From an uncultured Schaedlerella sp. (GTDB lineage: Bacteria; Bacillota; Clostridia; Lachnospirales; Lachnospiraceae): DNA of 57,448 nucleotides. Both the position numbers and the translations under genes were made by a program. Below the pieces are notes generated by a model that saw nothing but the letters and a program-made list of their open reading frames with translations, had not been told where the DNA came from and made no database searches. Location: the NCBI GenBank assembly GCA_934435195.1, contig CAKSAJ010000018.1:1-57448 (forward strand). Direction: 5' to 3'. Of this stretch, positions 51,016 to 57,448 are shown piece after piece (positions within the stretch are counted from its first letter, which is position 1; each line of letters begins with the position of its first letter).

Positions 51016-51293
51016 CTATTTACTGCCTACAGACATATTATCTTCCCAGAAAGATACTGCATGATCAATCCATCCTTCTGCTACAGTCCCCTCTCCCAGC
51101 CCAAATCCATGAGAAAGACCTTTAAATACTTCTATTTTTGCATTTGTACCATTTTGTTCTATCTGGGAAATATAATTTTCCATACTTCTGTATGATGCAA
51201 TTCCGTCACTTGTTCCAACACAGGCATAGGTTGACGGCTCCATTCCTGTCACCTGGGAAAGTCCTGTGTACTGCATAATCAGGGAAATATAAC
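51016..51293 (-). pseudogene. C-terminal fragment of an alpha/beta hydrolase
   Basis: About 90 residues match the end of a carboxylesterase-like alpha/beta hydrolase: IMQYTGLSQVTGMEPSTYACVGTSDGIA and KGLSHGFGLGEGTVAEGWIDHAVSFW, including the catalytic Asp and His regions. The nucleophile Ser part is missing; the frame is joined upstream to the end of a different gene's 3' region at about 51300. A remnant. Confidence 0.7.
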
Positions 51294-51343
51294 CCGTTAC
51301 CGCCCGGAAAAGGGCTTCTAAGCGTCCACAAGGGCAGAAAAAG

Positions 51344-51382
51344 ATACCGGGAAATGACAATCTTTCAATCATCATTTCCCGG
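51344..51382 (-). terminator. Hairpin terminator of the winged-helix gene
   Basis: CCGGGAAATGA pairs perfectly with TCATTTCCCGG (11 bp), followed by TATCTTTTTC on the minus strand. It lies just downstream of the stop at 51386. Confidence 0.75.
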
Positions 51383-51385
51383 CGT

Positions 51386-51799
51386 TTATCCGTCAAATTT
51401 ATAGCCGACACCTAATACGGTTTTTATGTAGGTCGGGTTTTTGCTGTCCGGCTCTATCTTTTTCCGCAGGTTGTAAATCACGTTGACAACGCTTGAATGG
51501 CAGCTATCGCTATCCATGTTCCAAATGGCTTCAAAAATCTGTTCCCTTGTGAGGACATTGCCGGGATTGGAAGCAAGGAATACAAGAGTACTGTATTCAA
51601 GGCGGGTAAGGTTTACTTCTTCCCCGCCCCTAAATACCCGGCGTTGGCTCTGCCTTATTTCCAGTCCCGGAAAAAAGAGTGTAGGAAAAACACCAAAAGA
51701 CATGGTTTCCATTTTAGCTTGATTGGCAGTTATTAACGATATAATTTGTTCATATAAGTTGTTCTGATTATCTGTCCGAATTATTATTAATTTATCCAT
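51386..51799 (-). CDS. Orphan winged-helix (OmpR-type) DNA-binding protein
   Basis: 137 residues from the ATG at 51799 (AGG ten bases before; an ATG at 51808 is the alternative). The C-terminal 95 residues are a complete OmpR winged helix (LEYSTLVFLASNPGNVLTREQIFEAIW ... YIKTVLGVGYKF). The N-terminal 40 residues lack receiver motifs. No kinase is adjacent. It lies 12 bp after the HelD-like gene on the same strand and may regulate it. Confidence 0.75.
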   Translation of the reverse strand: MDKLIIIRTDNQNNLYEQIISLITANQAKMETMSFGVFPTLFFPGLEIRQSQRRVFRGGEEVNLTRLEYSTLVFLASNPGNVLTREQIFEAIWNMDSDSCHSSVVNVIYNLRKKIEPDSKNPTYIKTVLGVGYKFDG

Positions 51800-51811
51800 G
51801 TGTTTCATGAC

Positions 51812-54013
51812 CTATTCTGTCTGCTCTGGTTTTGTATGTTTAGAAGCTGCATATATCAATGGGCTGGCTTCTTTTTCACAAAATAAGCTAAGTCTATGGA
51901 GTGCTCTGGTACAGGCAACGTATAAGAGATTTTTATCATCATCATCATAGTAGTTTTGATTGTCTGCATCACATATTAAGACGGCATCAAATTCCAACCC
52001 CTTTGACATATATACTGGTATAATAAATACACCCTGTAACTCTGCTGCACTTCCATTTCTAATTATTTGTATATCTAGTTTGTGCTTTATTTTGTTATAC
52101 AAGCAGATGGAATTATTTTCAGTTTTACAAATTAATCCTATTGACTGTAATCCTTTTTCTTGGCATGATTTTACCTCTTCAACAATCTTATCAATAAAGA
52201 CTTCGGAATTATCCGCGATAAATACTTCCGGGCTATCCCCTTTCCGATTAAAACTTTTTATCTGTGGACTTTGTTCTATGAATTTCAAGCTAAAATTTAA
52301 TATCTCATTCGTACAACGGAAACTTTTGTCTAACACGATAAGAGAAGATTTTTTCTTATTCAGTATTTTATGAATTTCTTCATAGAAAGATATATCCTCT
52401 TTTTTTGCAAGAGTTTGTTTCATATCCCCTAAGATTGTAAATTTAGCATTTGGAAATAATAAGCCGAATATTTCATATTGAAGCGGGTAATAGTCTTGAG
52501 CTTCATCAATGACAACCTGCTTGATATTTTTATATTCATTCGTTCCGTATATTTTTAAATATAAATAAAGCATTGCTATTGCGTCATCATAGTATATACA
52601 GCCTGCTTCCAGATTTTCTTTCGTATATTCCCGGATTTCCTTTATGCTCTCTGAGGAATTATTATTTTGCAATAAACTGAAAAAATAGGATTCATTGCTA
52701 AATAATGTTTTATACAACTCAAATATATCAATTTTTATAAATTTTTGTATTTCCTGCTTTACTAAATTTTTTTCTGCTTTATGTCCCCGTCCCTTTCCTG
52801 TTCCAAATATTAGTTCTAAAATATAATCTTCTAATTGCTCTAACTTTATGCCTAATGGAGTTTCTGTTCTTCCCAGTATCTTATCTTGTAGAGTCTGCCT
52901 GTTTACAACACATGTTCCTTCATAATAAACATCATCAAATTCTATCCATTGGCATGGAATATCATAAATAAATTTGTCTAATATTTCCCCAAAAAGTTTT
53001 GACGCTTTAAACCCGATACTGTCTTTATAAATTTTTTTGCATTGTGAGGGAGCAATTATTTTTTCTAAAAAATCGTTCTTGGACTGAATTTTCCTGCCTT
53101 TTAATAGCATATTTAGAATATCCTCAAATACAACGGAGATAACATTATCTTCTCCCAATTCGGGCAACACATTAGAAATATATTGCTCAAATATAGTATT
53201 AGGGGAAATAATTATAATATTATTTGCGGACAACTTTGTCTGTAATCCTTGATACATAAGATAAGCTGCCCGATGAAGGGCAATGGAAGTTTTGCCACTT
53301 CCTGCCACGCCCTGTACCATTAACAGGTCATTTTCCATATCTCTGATAACAGCGTCCTGTTCTTGTTGTATTGTTTCAACAATTGCTTTCATTTTGGCGG
53401 TGGTATTCTGTGATAATAGTTGTCTTAAAAATTCATCAACAATCTGCACATCTGTATCAAAAAAATATTTTAACGCACCATTCTTTATTTCATACTGACG
53501 TTTTAATTTGAGTTCACCTGTTACCCGCCCACATGGAGCGTCATAAAATGCTTCTCCTTTCATAAAGCGGTAAAAAATACTTGCAATCGGTGAACGCCAA
53601 TCATAAACATACATCTCCTGATAACTGTTTTTCCGTAGAGAGGAACGTCCGATATATATTTTTTCAAATTCTTCCTCATCATCAAATTTAAAATCAATAC
53701 GGGCAAAATAGGGTGATTTTATCATGTTTTCCAGTAAAAGTATTTTGTATTCTTCTTCTTCATAATCCACAATTTTATCTGTAACAGGGTTCATATATTG
53801 ACTTAACTCAACAAGTGCCTCAAATCCGTCCGAAGTGTATAGATTTGTAACTCCATGTGCTGCGTTTTCACGAACTTCTTTTTTTGCTTCGATAATTTGT
53901 GATTTCTTTTTTTCTGCTGCTTCTTTTGCTTGTTTTAATTGTTCCTCGGCTAAAGATATAGTTTGCTTTAATCTTATTTCTTCGTACTCTCTTTCTGATT
54001 GATTATTTCCCAT
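51812..54013 (-). CDS. helD: HelD-like UvrD-family helicase
   Basis: 733 residues from the ATG at 54013 (AGGAGGG nine bases before; the 14-codon extension is not needed). Coiled-coil N-terminus (long charged helix, residues about 10-55), Walker A QGVAGSGKTSIALHRAAYL, UvrD motif II VVIDEAQDYYPLQYE, motif III GDMKQTL, motif V region YMSKGLEFDAVLI, motif VI YVACTRALHRL. HelD binds RNA polymerase and releases stalled complexes; variants give rifamycin tolerance in actinobacteria. Here it is accessory, within the integrated element. Confidence 0.85.
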   Translation of the reverse strand: MGNNQSEREYEEIRLKQTISLAEEQLKQAKEAAEKKKSQIIEAKKEVRENAAHGVTNLYTSDGFEALVELSQYMNPVTDKIVDYEEEEYKILLLENMIKSPYFARIDFKFDDEEEFEKIYIGRSSLRKNSYQEMYVYDWRSPIASIFYRFMKGEAFYDAPCGRVTGELKLKRQYEIKNGALKYFFDTDVQIVDEFLRQLLSQNTTAKMKAIVETIQQEQDAVIRDMENDLLMVQGVAGSGKTSIALHRAAYLMYQGLQTKLSANNIIIISPNTIFEQYISNVLPELGEDNVISVVFEDILNMLLKGRKIQSKNDFLEKIIAPSQCKKIYKDSIGFKASKLFGEILDKFIYDIPCQWIEFDDVYYEGTCVVNRQTLQDKILGRTETPLGIKLEQLEDYILELIFGTGKGRGHKAEKNLVKQEIQKFIKIDIFELYKTLFSNESYFFSLLQNNNSSESIKEIREYTKENLEAGCIYYDDAIAMLYLYLKIYGTNEYKNIKQVVIDEAQDYYPLQYEIFGLLFPNAKFTILGDMKQTLAKKEDISFYEEIHKILNKKKSSLIVLDKSFRCTNEILNFSLKFIEQSPQIKSFNRKGDSPEVFIADNSEVFIDKIVEEVKSCQEKGLQSIGLICKTENNSICLYNKIKHKLDIQIIRNGSAAELQGVFIIPVYMSKGLEFDAVLICDADNQNYYDDDDKNLLYVACTRALHRLSLFCEKEASPLIYAASKHTKPEQTE

Positions 54014-54233
54014 AAAAAATACCCTCCTTGATAAAAACAACAGAAAATTTCTCACTGATACATTGCTAGGCTAGTTTAGCACACGTTTGCCTATATAAAC
54101 AGTCTTGTAATTATGAAATTTGCATGATATTATTATGATGGGAGGGAAACTACAAAAATATTGTATATGTGATTTTATTTCTAAATATAAGCACACTTGT
54201 CTTAAAACAGAAGTGTAATATATGCAATAATAA

Positions 54234-54275
54234 AAAGGCTAGGGTATAGTGTCATAATCACTATATCCTAGCCTT
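54234..54275. terminator. Strong bidirectional hairpin terminator
   Basis: AAAGGCTAGG plus ATAGTG pair with CACTAT plus CCTAGCCTTT. A-runs and T-runs on both sides. Located just downstream of the conjugative-element remnant. Confidence 0.7.
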
Positions 54276-54280
54276 TCCCC

Positions 54281-54925
54281 TTACTCCATATCTTCAGCAG
54301 GCAAAAACACAAGCTCTGCAAATTCTTCCTCGGTCAGTTTCTTCAGCTTTTCCGCTGTGCGCTTGGTAAGCTCCCGTATCTCCGTTTCCATGTAGGGCAG
54401 GGCGGCGGTCATTGCCGCCACCGTATCAGCCCTTGTTTTTGTTCTTTGCAACCGTCCTTTGGACGGTTTTGCTTTCTTTCGGGGCGGCGTTTACGGTCTT
54501 TTTGTTCTGTGCAAGCTGCGCCCGTAAGGACGGCTTTTTCTCTCTGCCCTTGCCGGACAGTGTTTCGATATGCGCCTTTATGTTGCCGCTTTTCAGACGT
54601 TCCCGGCTGTGTTTCTCGTCCCTAAGTACATTCTGCAAGGCGGCGGGGTCTTTGGGCTGTTCCTCAAAATTAAGGAATTTCCCTAAGTCAGGGTCAGCGT
54701 CCCTGGTAATGCGCCTGTCGGCTTCCTGCGTCCGTTCCCCGTTCTCGTAGATCAGCTTGGTTGCTCCGGGGGCTACGGAAGCGTCCTTGACGTGTTCATA
54801 GTGCTTTTGGTAGTCCAGTTCGTAGAGGTTGCCCGTTGCCCTGCCTTTCTCAATCCCCGTCAGCTCCACGGCGTAGGCAAGTATCTTGTCCCTTGTCTGC
54901 TCGGCGTAGAAACAGAAAGTCTGTG
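54281..54925 (-). pseudogene. Fragment of a conjugative-element protein (GC-rich)
   Basis: An open frame from about 54925 to 54426 (AYAVELTGIEKGRATGNLYELDYQ, ...) is markedly richer in GC than the surroundings and enters mid-protein without a start. It ends near RTVAKNKNKG, and a second frame continues to 54281 (METEIRELTKRTAEKLKK ... FLPAED). It resembles accessory proteins from ICEs such as Tn1549-like elements, but I cannot name it. Truncated at both joins and likely left by a partial insertion. Confidence 0.5.
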
Positions 54926-54930
54926 CAAGT

Positions 54931-55092
54931 ATGATTATTCAGCTTATTCGTCAAGGTATTTTACTGCTTCCCCTCATGTGGCTATTAAACCATGTCTGGC
55001 ACATGAACGGAATATGGATTGCTTTTCCTGTCACAGAATTCATTGTATGTATGATTGCAGGATTATTGATCAGACACGATATAAGATTCTAA
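54931..55092 (+). pseudogene. C-terminal remnant of a MATE efflux transporter
   Basis: 53 residues in a plus-strand frame: MIIQLIRQGILLLPLMWLLN, then NGIWIAFPVTEFIVCMIAGL, matching the last two membrane segments of MATE drug/Na+ antiporters. There is no upstream part; the adjacent DNA is the opposite-strand GC-rich fragment. A remnant with a sharp junction at about 54925. Confidence 0.65.
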
Positions 55093-55129
55093 AAGCAAAC
55101 TTCATCTATTTTTCTTTGTAATACTTGTC

Positions 55130-55159
55130 AAAAAAAGAAGCGCCCAGATGAGCGCTTCT
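55130..55159 (-). terminator. Hairpin terminator near the right end of the integrated element
   Basis: AGAAGCGC pairs perfectly with GCGCTTCT, 8-base loop, T-run on the minus strand. The plus-strand MATE remnant reads towards it. Confidence 0.65.
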
Positions 55160-55191
55160 CCTTACCATACTAGGACTTCGATTCAAAAGTT

Positions 55192-55214
55192 AGTGGGCCA
55201 CAAAGTGGGCCATT
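55192..55214. repeat. Paired AGTGGGCCA arm-type sites, right
   Basis: AGTGGGCCA-CAA-AGTGGGCCATT, the same doublet as at 45379-45402 and in the same orientation, about 130 bp inside attR. Marks the right end of the integrase-encoded element. Confidence 0.7.
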
Positions 55215-55340
55215 TTTCAAAATCTTACATGAATTTATATAGAGTTTTATCCAAATTGAAAATCCACTAAATGCTCTAGCTATCAGCATTTAAAGGCATT
55301 TAACAACTTACATTGACATTTATGAAATCGGTCTCGTAAT

Positions 55341-55384
55341 AACGATTCCTAATTTCATTTTTTATATTTCCTCTTATAAATCCT
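55341..55384. repeat. Right attachment site (attR): second ychF start
   Basis: On the minus strand an AGAGG ribosome site, ATG and the codons M-K-L-G-I-V of ychF recur, then leave the ychF sequence and stop six codons later. This is most likely the original chromosomal 5' end of ychF, now separated by 10 kb from the rest of the gene. Confidence 0.75.
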
Positions 55385-55470
55385 CTTATTCTTTTCTTTT
55401 TGTTTTTTTCTTTGCTTGAAGCCATGTTTTTGTCCTTTCAAATGCCTGCATTTCAAATTATACTGTGATC

Positions 55471-56079
55471 TCAATTTGAACTTAAATCATCCATTGACGG
55501 TTCTTCCGGAAGTTGTACTACCTCTATAATTGCCTCAATTGTTTCAACCGGAGCATCACTCCATGGATATGCCGCATCATCACAGCCTGCCTGCTCAAGT
55601 AATTCTTTTGCATCAGAACCTAATAATTTCTGATATGCATCATACACAGATGCAAGCTTATTCGAAAATTCCACCTGTTCAGAGTTTCCTTTATCAGAAA
55701 GCCATGATACTGTTTCTTTTTTAATTTCATCTGTCGTCATACTGGTTCCAACTCCCCAGTTAAGCAAATGTGCTGCAGTCTTAATAGAATTCATTCCATT
55801 TCCGGCTGTTCCCGGCTCAATATCCAACTCAATTTCATCTAAGACATCTCTGAATTCTTTATATGACGGCTTCACATCCTGTAATTGAGTTTGTTCCTTC
55901 GTCTCTGTTTGTTCCATATTATTATCTTCTACTGTTGCCGGTTCACTATTATCTTCGCTCTCAATAACTTGCTCTGTACTGTTTCCGGCATTCGTCATCG
56001 TCCCGGTTTCCTGCTTCCCGCATGCACACAATGAACATACCATAATTACCGTGGTCATCAAAAATAACTTATTCTTCAT
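55471..56079 (-). CDS. Lipoprotein of unknown function
   Basis: 202 residues. Type II signal with lipobox LCAC (cysteine about residue 20), Glu/Thr-rich linker, then a helical domain (EFRDVLDEIELDIEPGTAGNG, EQVEFSNKLASVYDAYQKLLG). No catalytic motif. Chromosomal side of attR. In the undisturbed chromosome it lies upstream of ychF and on the same strand. Family unknown. Confidence 0.7.
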   Translation of the reverse strand: MKNKLFLMTTVIMVCSLCACGKQETGTMTNAGNSTEQVIESEDNSEPATVEDNNMEQTETKEQTQLQDVKPSYKEFRDVLDEIELDIEPGTAGNGMNSIKTAAHLLNWGVGTSMTTDEIKKETVSWLSDKGNSEQVEFSNKLASVYDAYQKLLGSDAKELLEQAGCDDAAYPWSDAPVETIEAIIEVVQLPEEPSMDDLSSN

Positions 56080-56157
56080 ATCTTTTTTCTCCTGTTATCC
56101 TATATAATTCTCTCCATAATGATATATTGATTCTCTCCAACTGTTACAAAACCATTC

Positions 56158-56640
56158 TTATTCCAAAAAGAATCCTTTTTTACCTCCGTATACAAATCTT
56201 GGTCCCTCTTCTCCCATCTTTCCATTTCTTATAAAGCCTGTCCGGAAAAGGACTTTCTGTGAGGCTATATTTTCCGCATCGGTTTCTGCCTCCACCTGCT
56301 TTACACCGTCTTGTGACAATGCCCATTCTGTGATTACTTTTACTGCTTCCGTCATATATCCGTGATGCCGGTATTCTTCTTTCAGACCATATCCTATTTC
56401 AACCACTCCATCATCACCAAGTCCCTTAAAGCAAAAGTCACCCACTATAGTTTTCGGATCATTTTTCAGCTCCATATTCCAGATGGCATACCATATTCTC
56501 TTATCAGGATTAGAAAGACACCCTTCAAGCATCTCCGTGTAAGCCTGTTTCATCTCAGGATCAGATTCATTTTCAATAACCAACCGCATTTCTTCATCAC
56601 TTAATGGATAAAGATACATTCTTTCAGTCTCTACTCTCAT
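56158..56640 (-). CDS. GNAT-family N-acetyltransferase (RimJ/RimL type)
   Basis: 160 residues from the ATG at 56640 with AGGAG five bases before (a GTG at 56646 is the alternative). GNAT core: RVETERMYLYPLSDEEM start, VEIGYGLKEEYRHHGYMTEAVKVITEWA (CoA loop with R/G-x-x-G), VEAETDAENIASQKVLFRTGF. Likely acetylates a small molecule or protein N-terminus. Substrate unknown. Confidence 0.88.
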   Translation of the reverse strand: MRVETERMYLYPLSDEEMRLVIENESDPEMKQAYTEMLEGCLSNPDKRIWYAIWNMELKNDPKTIVGDFCFKGLGDDGVVEIGYGLKEEYRHHGYMTEAVKVITEWALSQDGVKQVEAETDAENIASQKVLFRTGFIRNGKMGEEGPRFVYGGKKGFFLE

Positions 56641-56676
56641 GAACACTCCTAAAGCTTCTATCCGTTTTTCCTCCTG

Positions 56677-57183
56677 CTAATTCAAACTTTTATACCACTC
56701 TGTAACTGCCTTCAAATTCTGTAAAGATACTCGTTTTCCACCATTTACCATCATATCTAACATATCATCCTCTTCGGGCGTACGGTCGGTTTTATTTGCC
56801 AATCCCTTTCCGGCAGTTTTAACCATGACATTCATCATGAAACGATATACTCCATGAAGCTTCTTCACATCAAAGTTCCCCTGTAACGTAAATAAAGGAA
56901 TCCTCTGCGGAATAGCATTTTTATCCCTGACCTCTTTTAGCTGTGTGCCTGTCTGTCCCATGCCGACACCACAGACTGCACGCACTTTATACAATTTTGC
57001 TGCCTCTTTATATCCTTTGATTCCTCCTGCCATAATCCAACCAAGATAAATGATTTCACTGCCGACAGGCACCTCATTTTTTGCCTGCTGTAAACTATGT
57101 ACCGGAAGAATCAATTCCTTTCCTAATAATTGTGCATACTCCGCTGTGCTTCCGGTATTTGATGTATATATGATTGCTTTCAT
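56677..57183 (-). CDS. Flavodoxin-domain protein
   Basis: 168 residues from the ATG at 57183 with GGGAGGT in front; the longer frame to 57222 lacks support. FMN phosphate loop YTSNTGSTAEYAQLLG at the start (TxNTGST), then GWIMAGGIKGY and the C-terminal half, similar to flavodoxin/HemG-like proteins. No obvious membrane segment. Lies 36 bp upstream of the GNAT gene, likely co-transcribed. Confidence 0.85.
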   Translation of the reverse strand: MKAIIYTSNTGSTAEYAQLLGKELILPVHSLQQAKNEVPVGSEIIYLGWIMAGGIKGYKEAAKLYKVRAVCGVGMGQTGTQLKEVRDKNAIPQRIPLFTLQGNFDVKKLHGVYRFMMNVMVKTAGKGLANKTDRTPEEDDMLDMMVNGGKRVSLQNLKAVTEWYKSLN

Positions 57184-57210
57184 TCTTATCTGACCTCCCA
57201 TAATATAAAC

Positions 57211-57251
57211 GACGCAGTGCAAAACTGTAATATTACAATCTGCACTGCGTC
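57211..57251. terminator. Perfect 11-bp inverted repeat upstream of the flavodoxin gene
   Basis: GACGCAGTGCA (57211-57221) and TGCACTGCGTC (57241-57251) around 19 bases. It may terminate the upstream minus-strand remnant or serve as a recombination/operator site; no T-run on the minus side is convincing. Confidence 0.5.
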
Positions 57252-57335
57252 TTAGCGTCTGGCTTCCTTTACTATAAATTTTTCTGCATCAATCAGGCTT
57301 TCTTCTTTACACTTTGGACAAAACAAAGGAAAGCT
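57252..57335 (-). pseudogene. C-terminal remnant of a cysteine-rich KTR-type protein
   Basis: 27 residues, SFPLFCPKCKEESLIDAEKF and a short tail, match the end of the cysteine-rich KTR proteins found next to integrative elements of Firmicutes. A stop codon precedes it in frame, so only a remnant remains. Confidence 0.5.
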
Positions 57336-57343
57336 TCACCCTT

Positions 57344-57448
57344 TCAACGTATCTGCATTTCCTGTAAAAAATGATCCATATGCTCTTCCAGTAACTTTAT
57401 CACATGACTTTTGTCTTCTGCTCCATCATATATGCTGTAAAGCAAAAA
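57344..57448 (-). CDS. C-terminal part of a protein cut by the window edge
   Basis: 34 residues in an open frame, ending HVIKLLEEHMDHFLQEMQIR-stop. Helical, compatible with the C-terminus of a regulator of the MerR or TetR type, but not enough to identify. Confidence 0.4.
   Translation of the reverse strand, partial: FLLYSIYDGAEDKSHVIKLLEEHMDHFLQEMQIR

Larger units (their letters stand above)
45299..55358. mobile_element. Integrated ~10-kb element at the 5' end of ychF
   Basis: Bounded by the duplicated ychF start (45299 and 55341), with tyrosine integrase directly inside the left end, excisionase, DnaC-like loader and RepA-like initiator in order, and paired AGTGGGCCA arm-type sites near both ends. 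I see no intact relaxase or coupling protein, so it is a mobilizable or decayed integrative element rather than a self-transmissible one. The right half is accessory genes and remnants, with a GC-rich foreign fragment. Confidence 0.75.

Overview
The window looks like chromosome of a low-GC anaerobic Firmicute, most likely a Lachnospiraceae gut bacterium. Evidence: AT-rich sequence, strong AGGAGG ribosome sites, a pyruvate:ferredoxin oxidoreductase, a pyruvate phosphate dikinase, GlyQS-type glycyl-tRNA synthetase, DUF5685 and DUF2007-like proteins. Genus cannot be fixed from this sequence alone. Nearly all core genes lie on the minus strand.

Layout: (1) 1-2705, chromosome: a two-component system cut by the window edge, a DUF2007-like protein, a CPBP protease and an orphaned terminator. 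(2) 2740-24102, a complete Tn7-like transposon of 21,353 bp (2745-24097) with a 5-bp target duplication ATATC on both sides. It carries tnsA-tnsB-tnsC-tniQ at the right end, and the right end abuts the stop codon of ppdK. The terminator matching ppdK is now 21 kb away, on the far side of the element, so the 3' end of ppdK appears to be the attachment site. Both ends are the same perfect 293-bp sequence in direct orientation, and each copy by itself contains a left-like and a right-like end. Cargo: secreted/anchored surface proteins, an XRE regulator with an Mrr-type nuclease, a lipoprotein, a serine recombinase, a J-domain protein, small hypothetical proteins, and a minus-strand block with HNH nuclease, prohead-protease-like protein, HU, SF2 helicase and HTH proteins. 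A non-coding array of about eight degenerate ~102-125 bp units (16808-17710) sits between two divergent genes.

(3) 24103-45316, conserved chromosome: ppdK, M18 aminopeptidase, glyS, recO, era, M16C peptidase, dus, a membrane protein, a J-domain protein, DUF5685, glpK, nifJ, lgt, ychF. (4) About 45299-55358, an integrated ~10-kb element with tyrosine integrase, excisionase, DnaC-like loader and RepA-like initiator. It is inserted at the start codon of ychF, leaving a second ychF start with ribosome site at 55341-55384 and paired integrase arm-type sites near both ends. Its right half is a scrapyard: flavin reductase, aldo/keto reductase, a DUF4405-flavodoxin fusion, a hydrolase fragment, an orphan winged-helix protein, a HelD-like helicase, a GC-richer conjugative-element fragment and a MATE transporter tail. 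(5) 55385-57448: a lipoprotein, a GNAT acetyltransferase, a flavodoxin-domain protein and two gene remnants.

All assignments come from reading the translated sequences and motifs; no database search was run.
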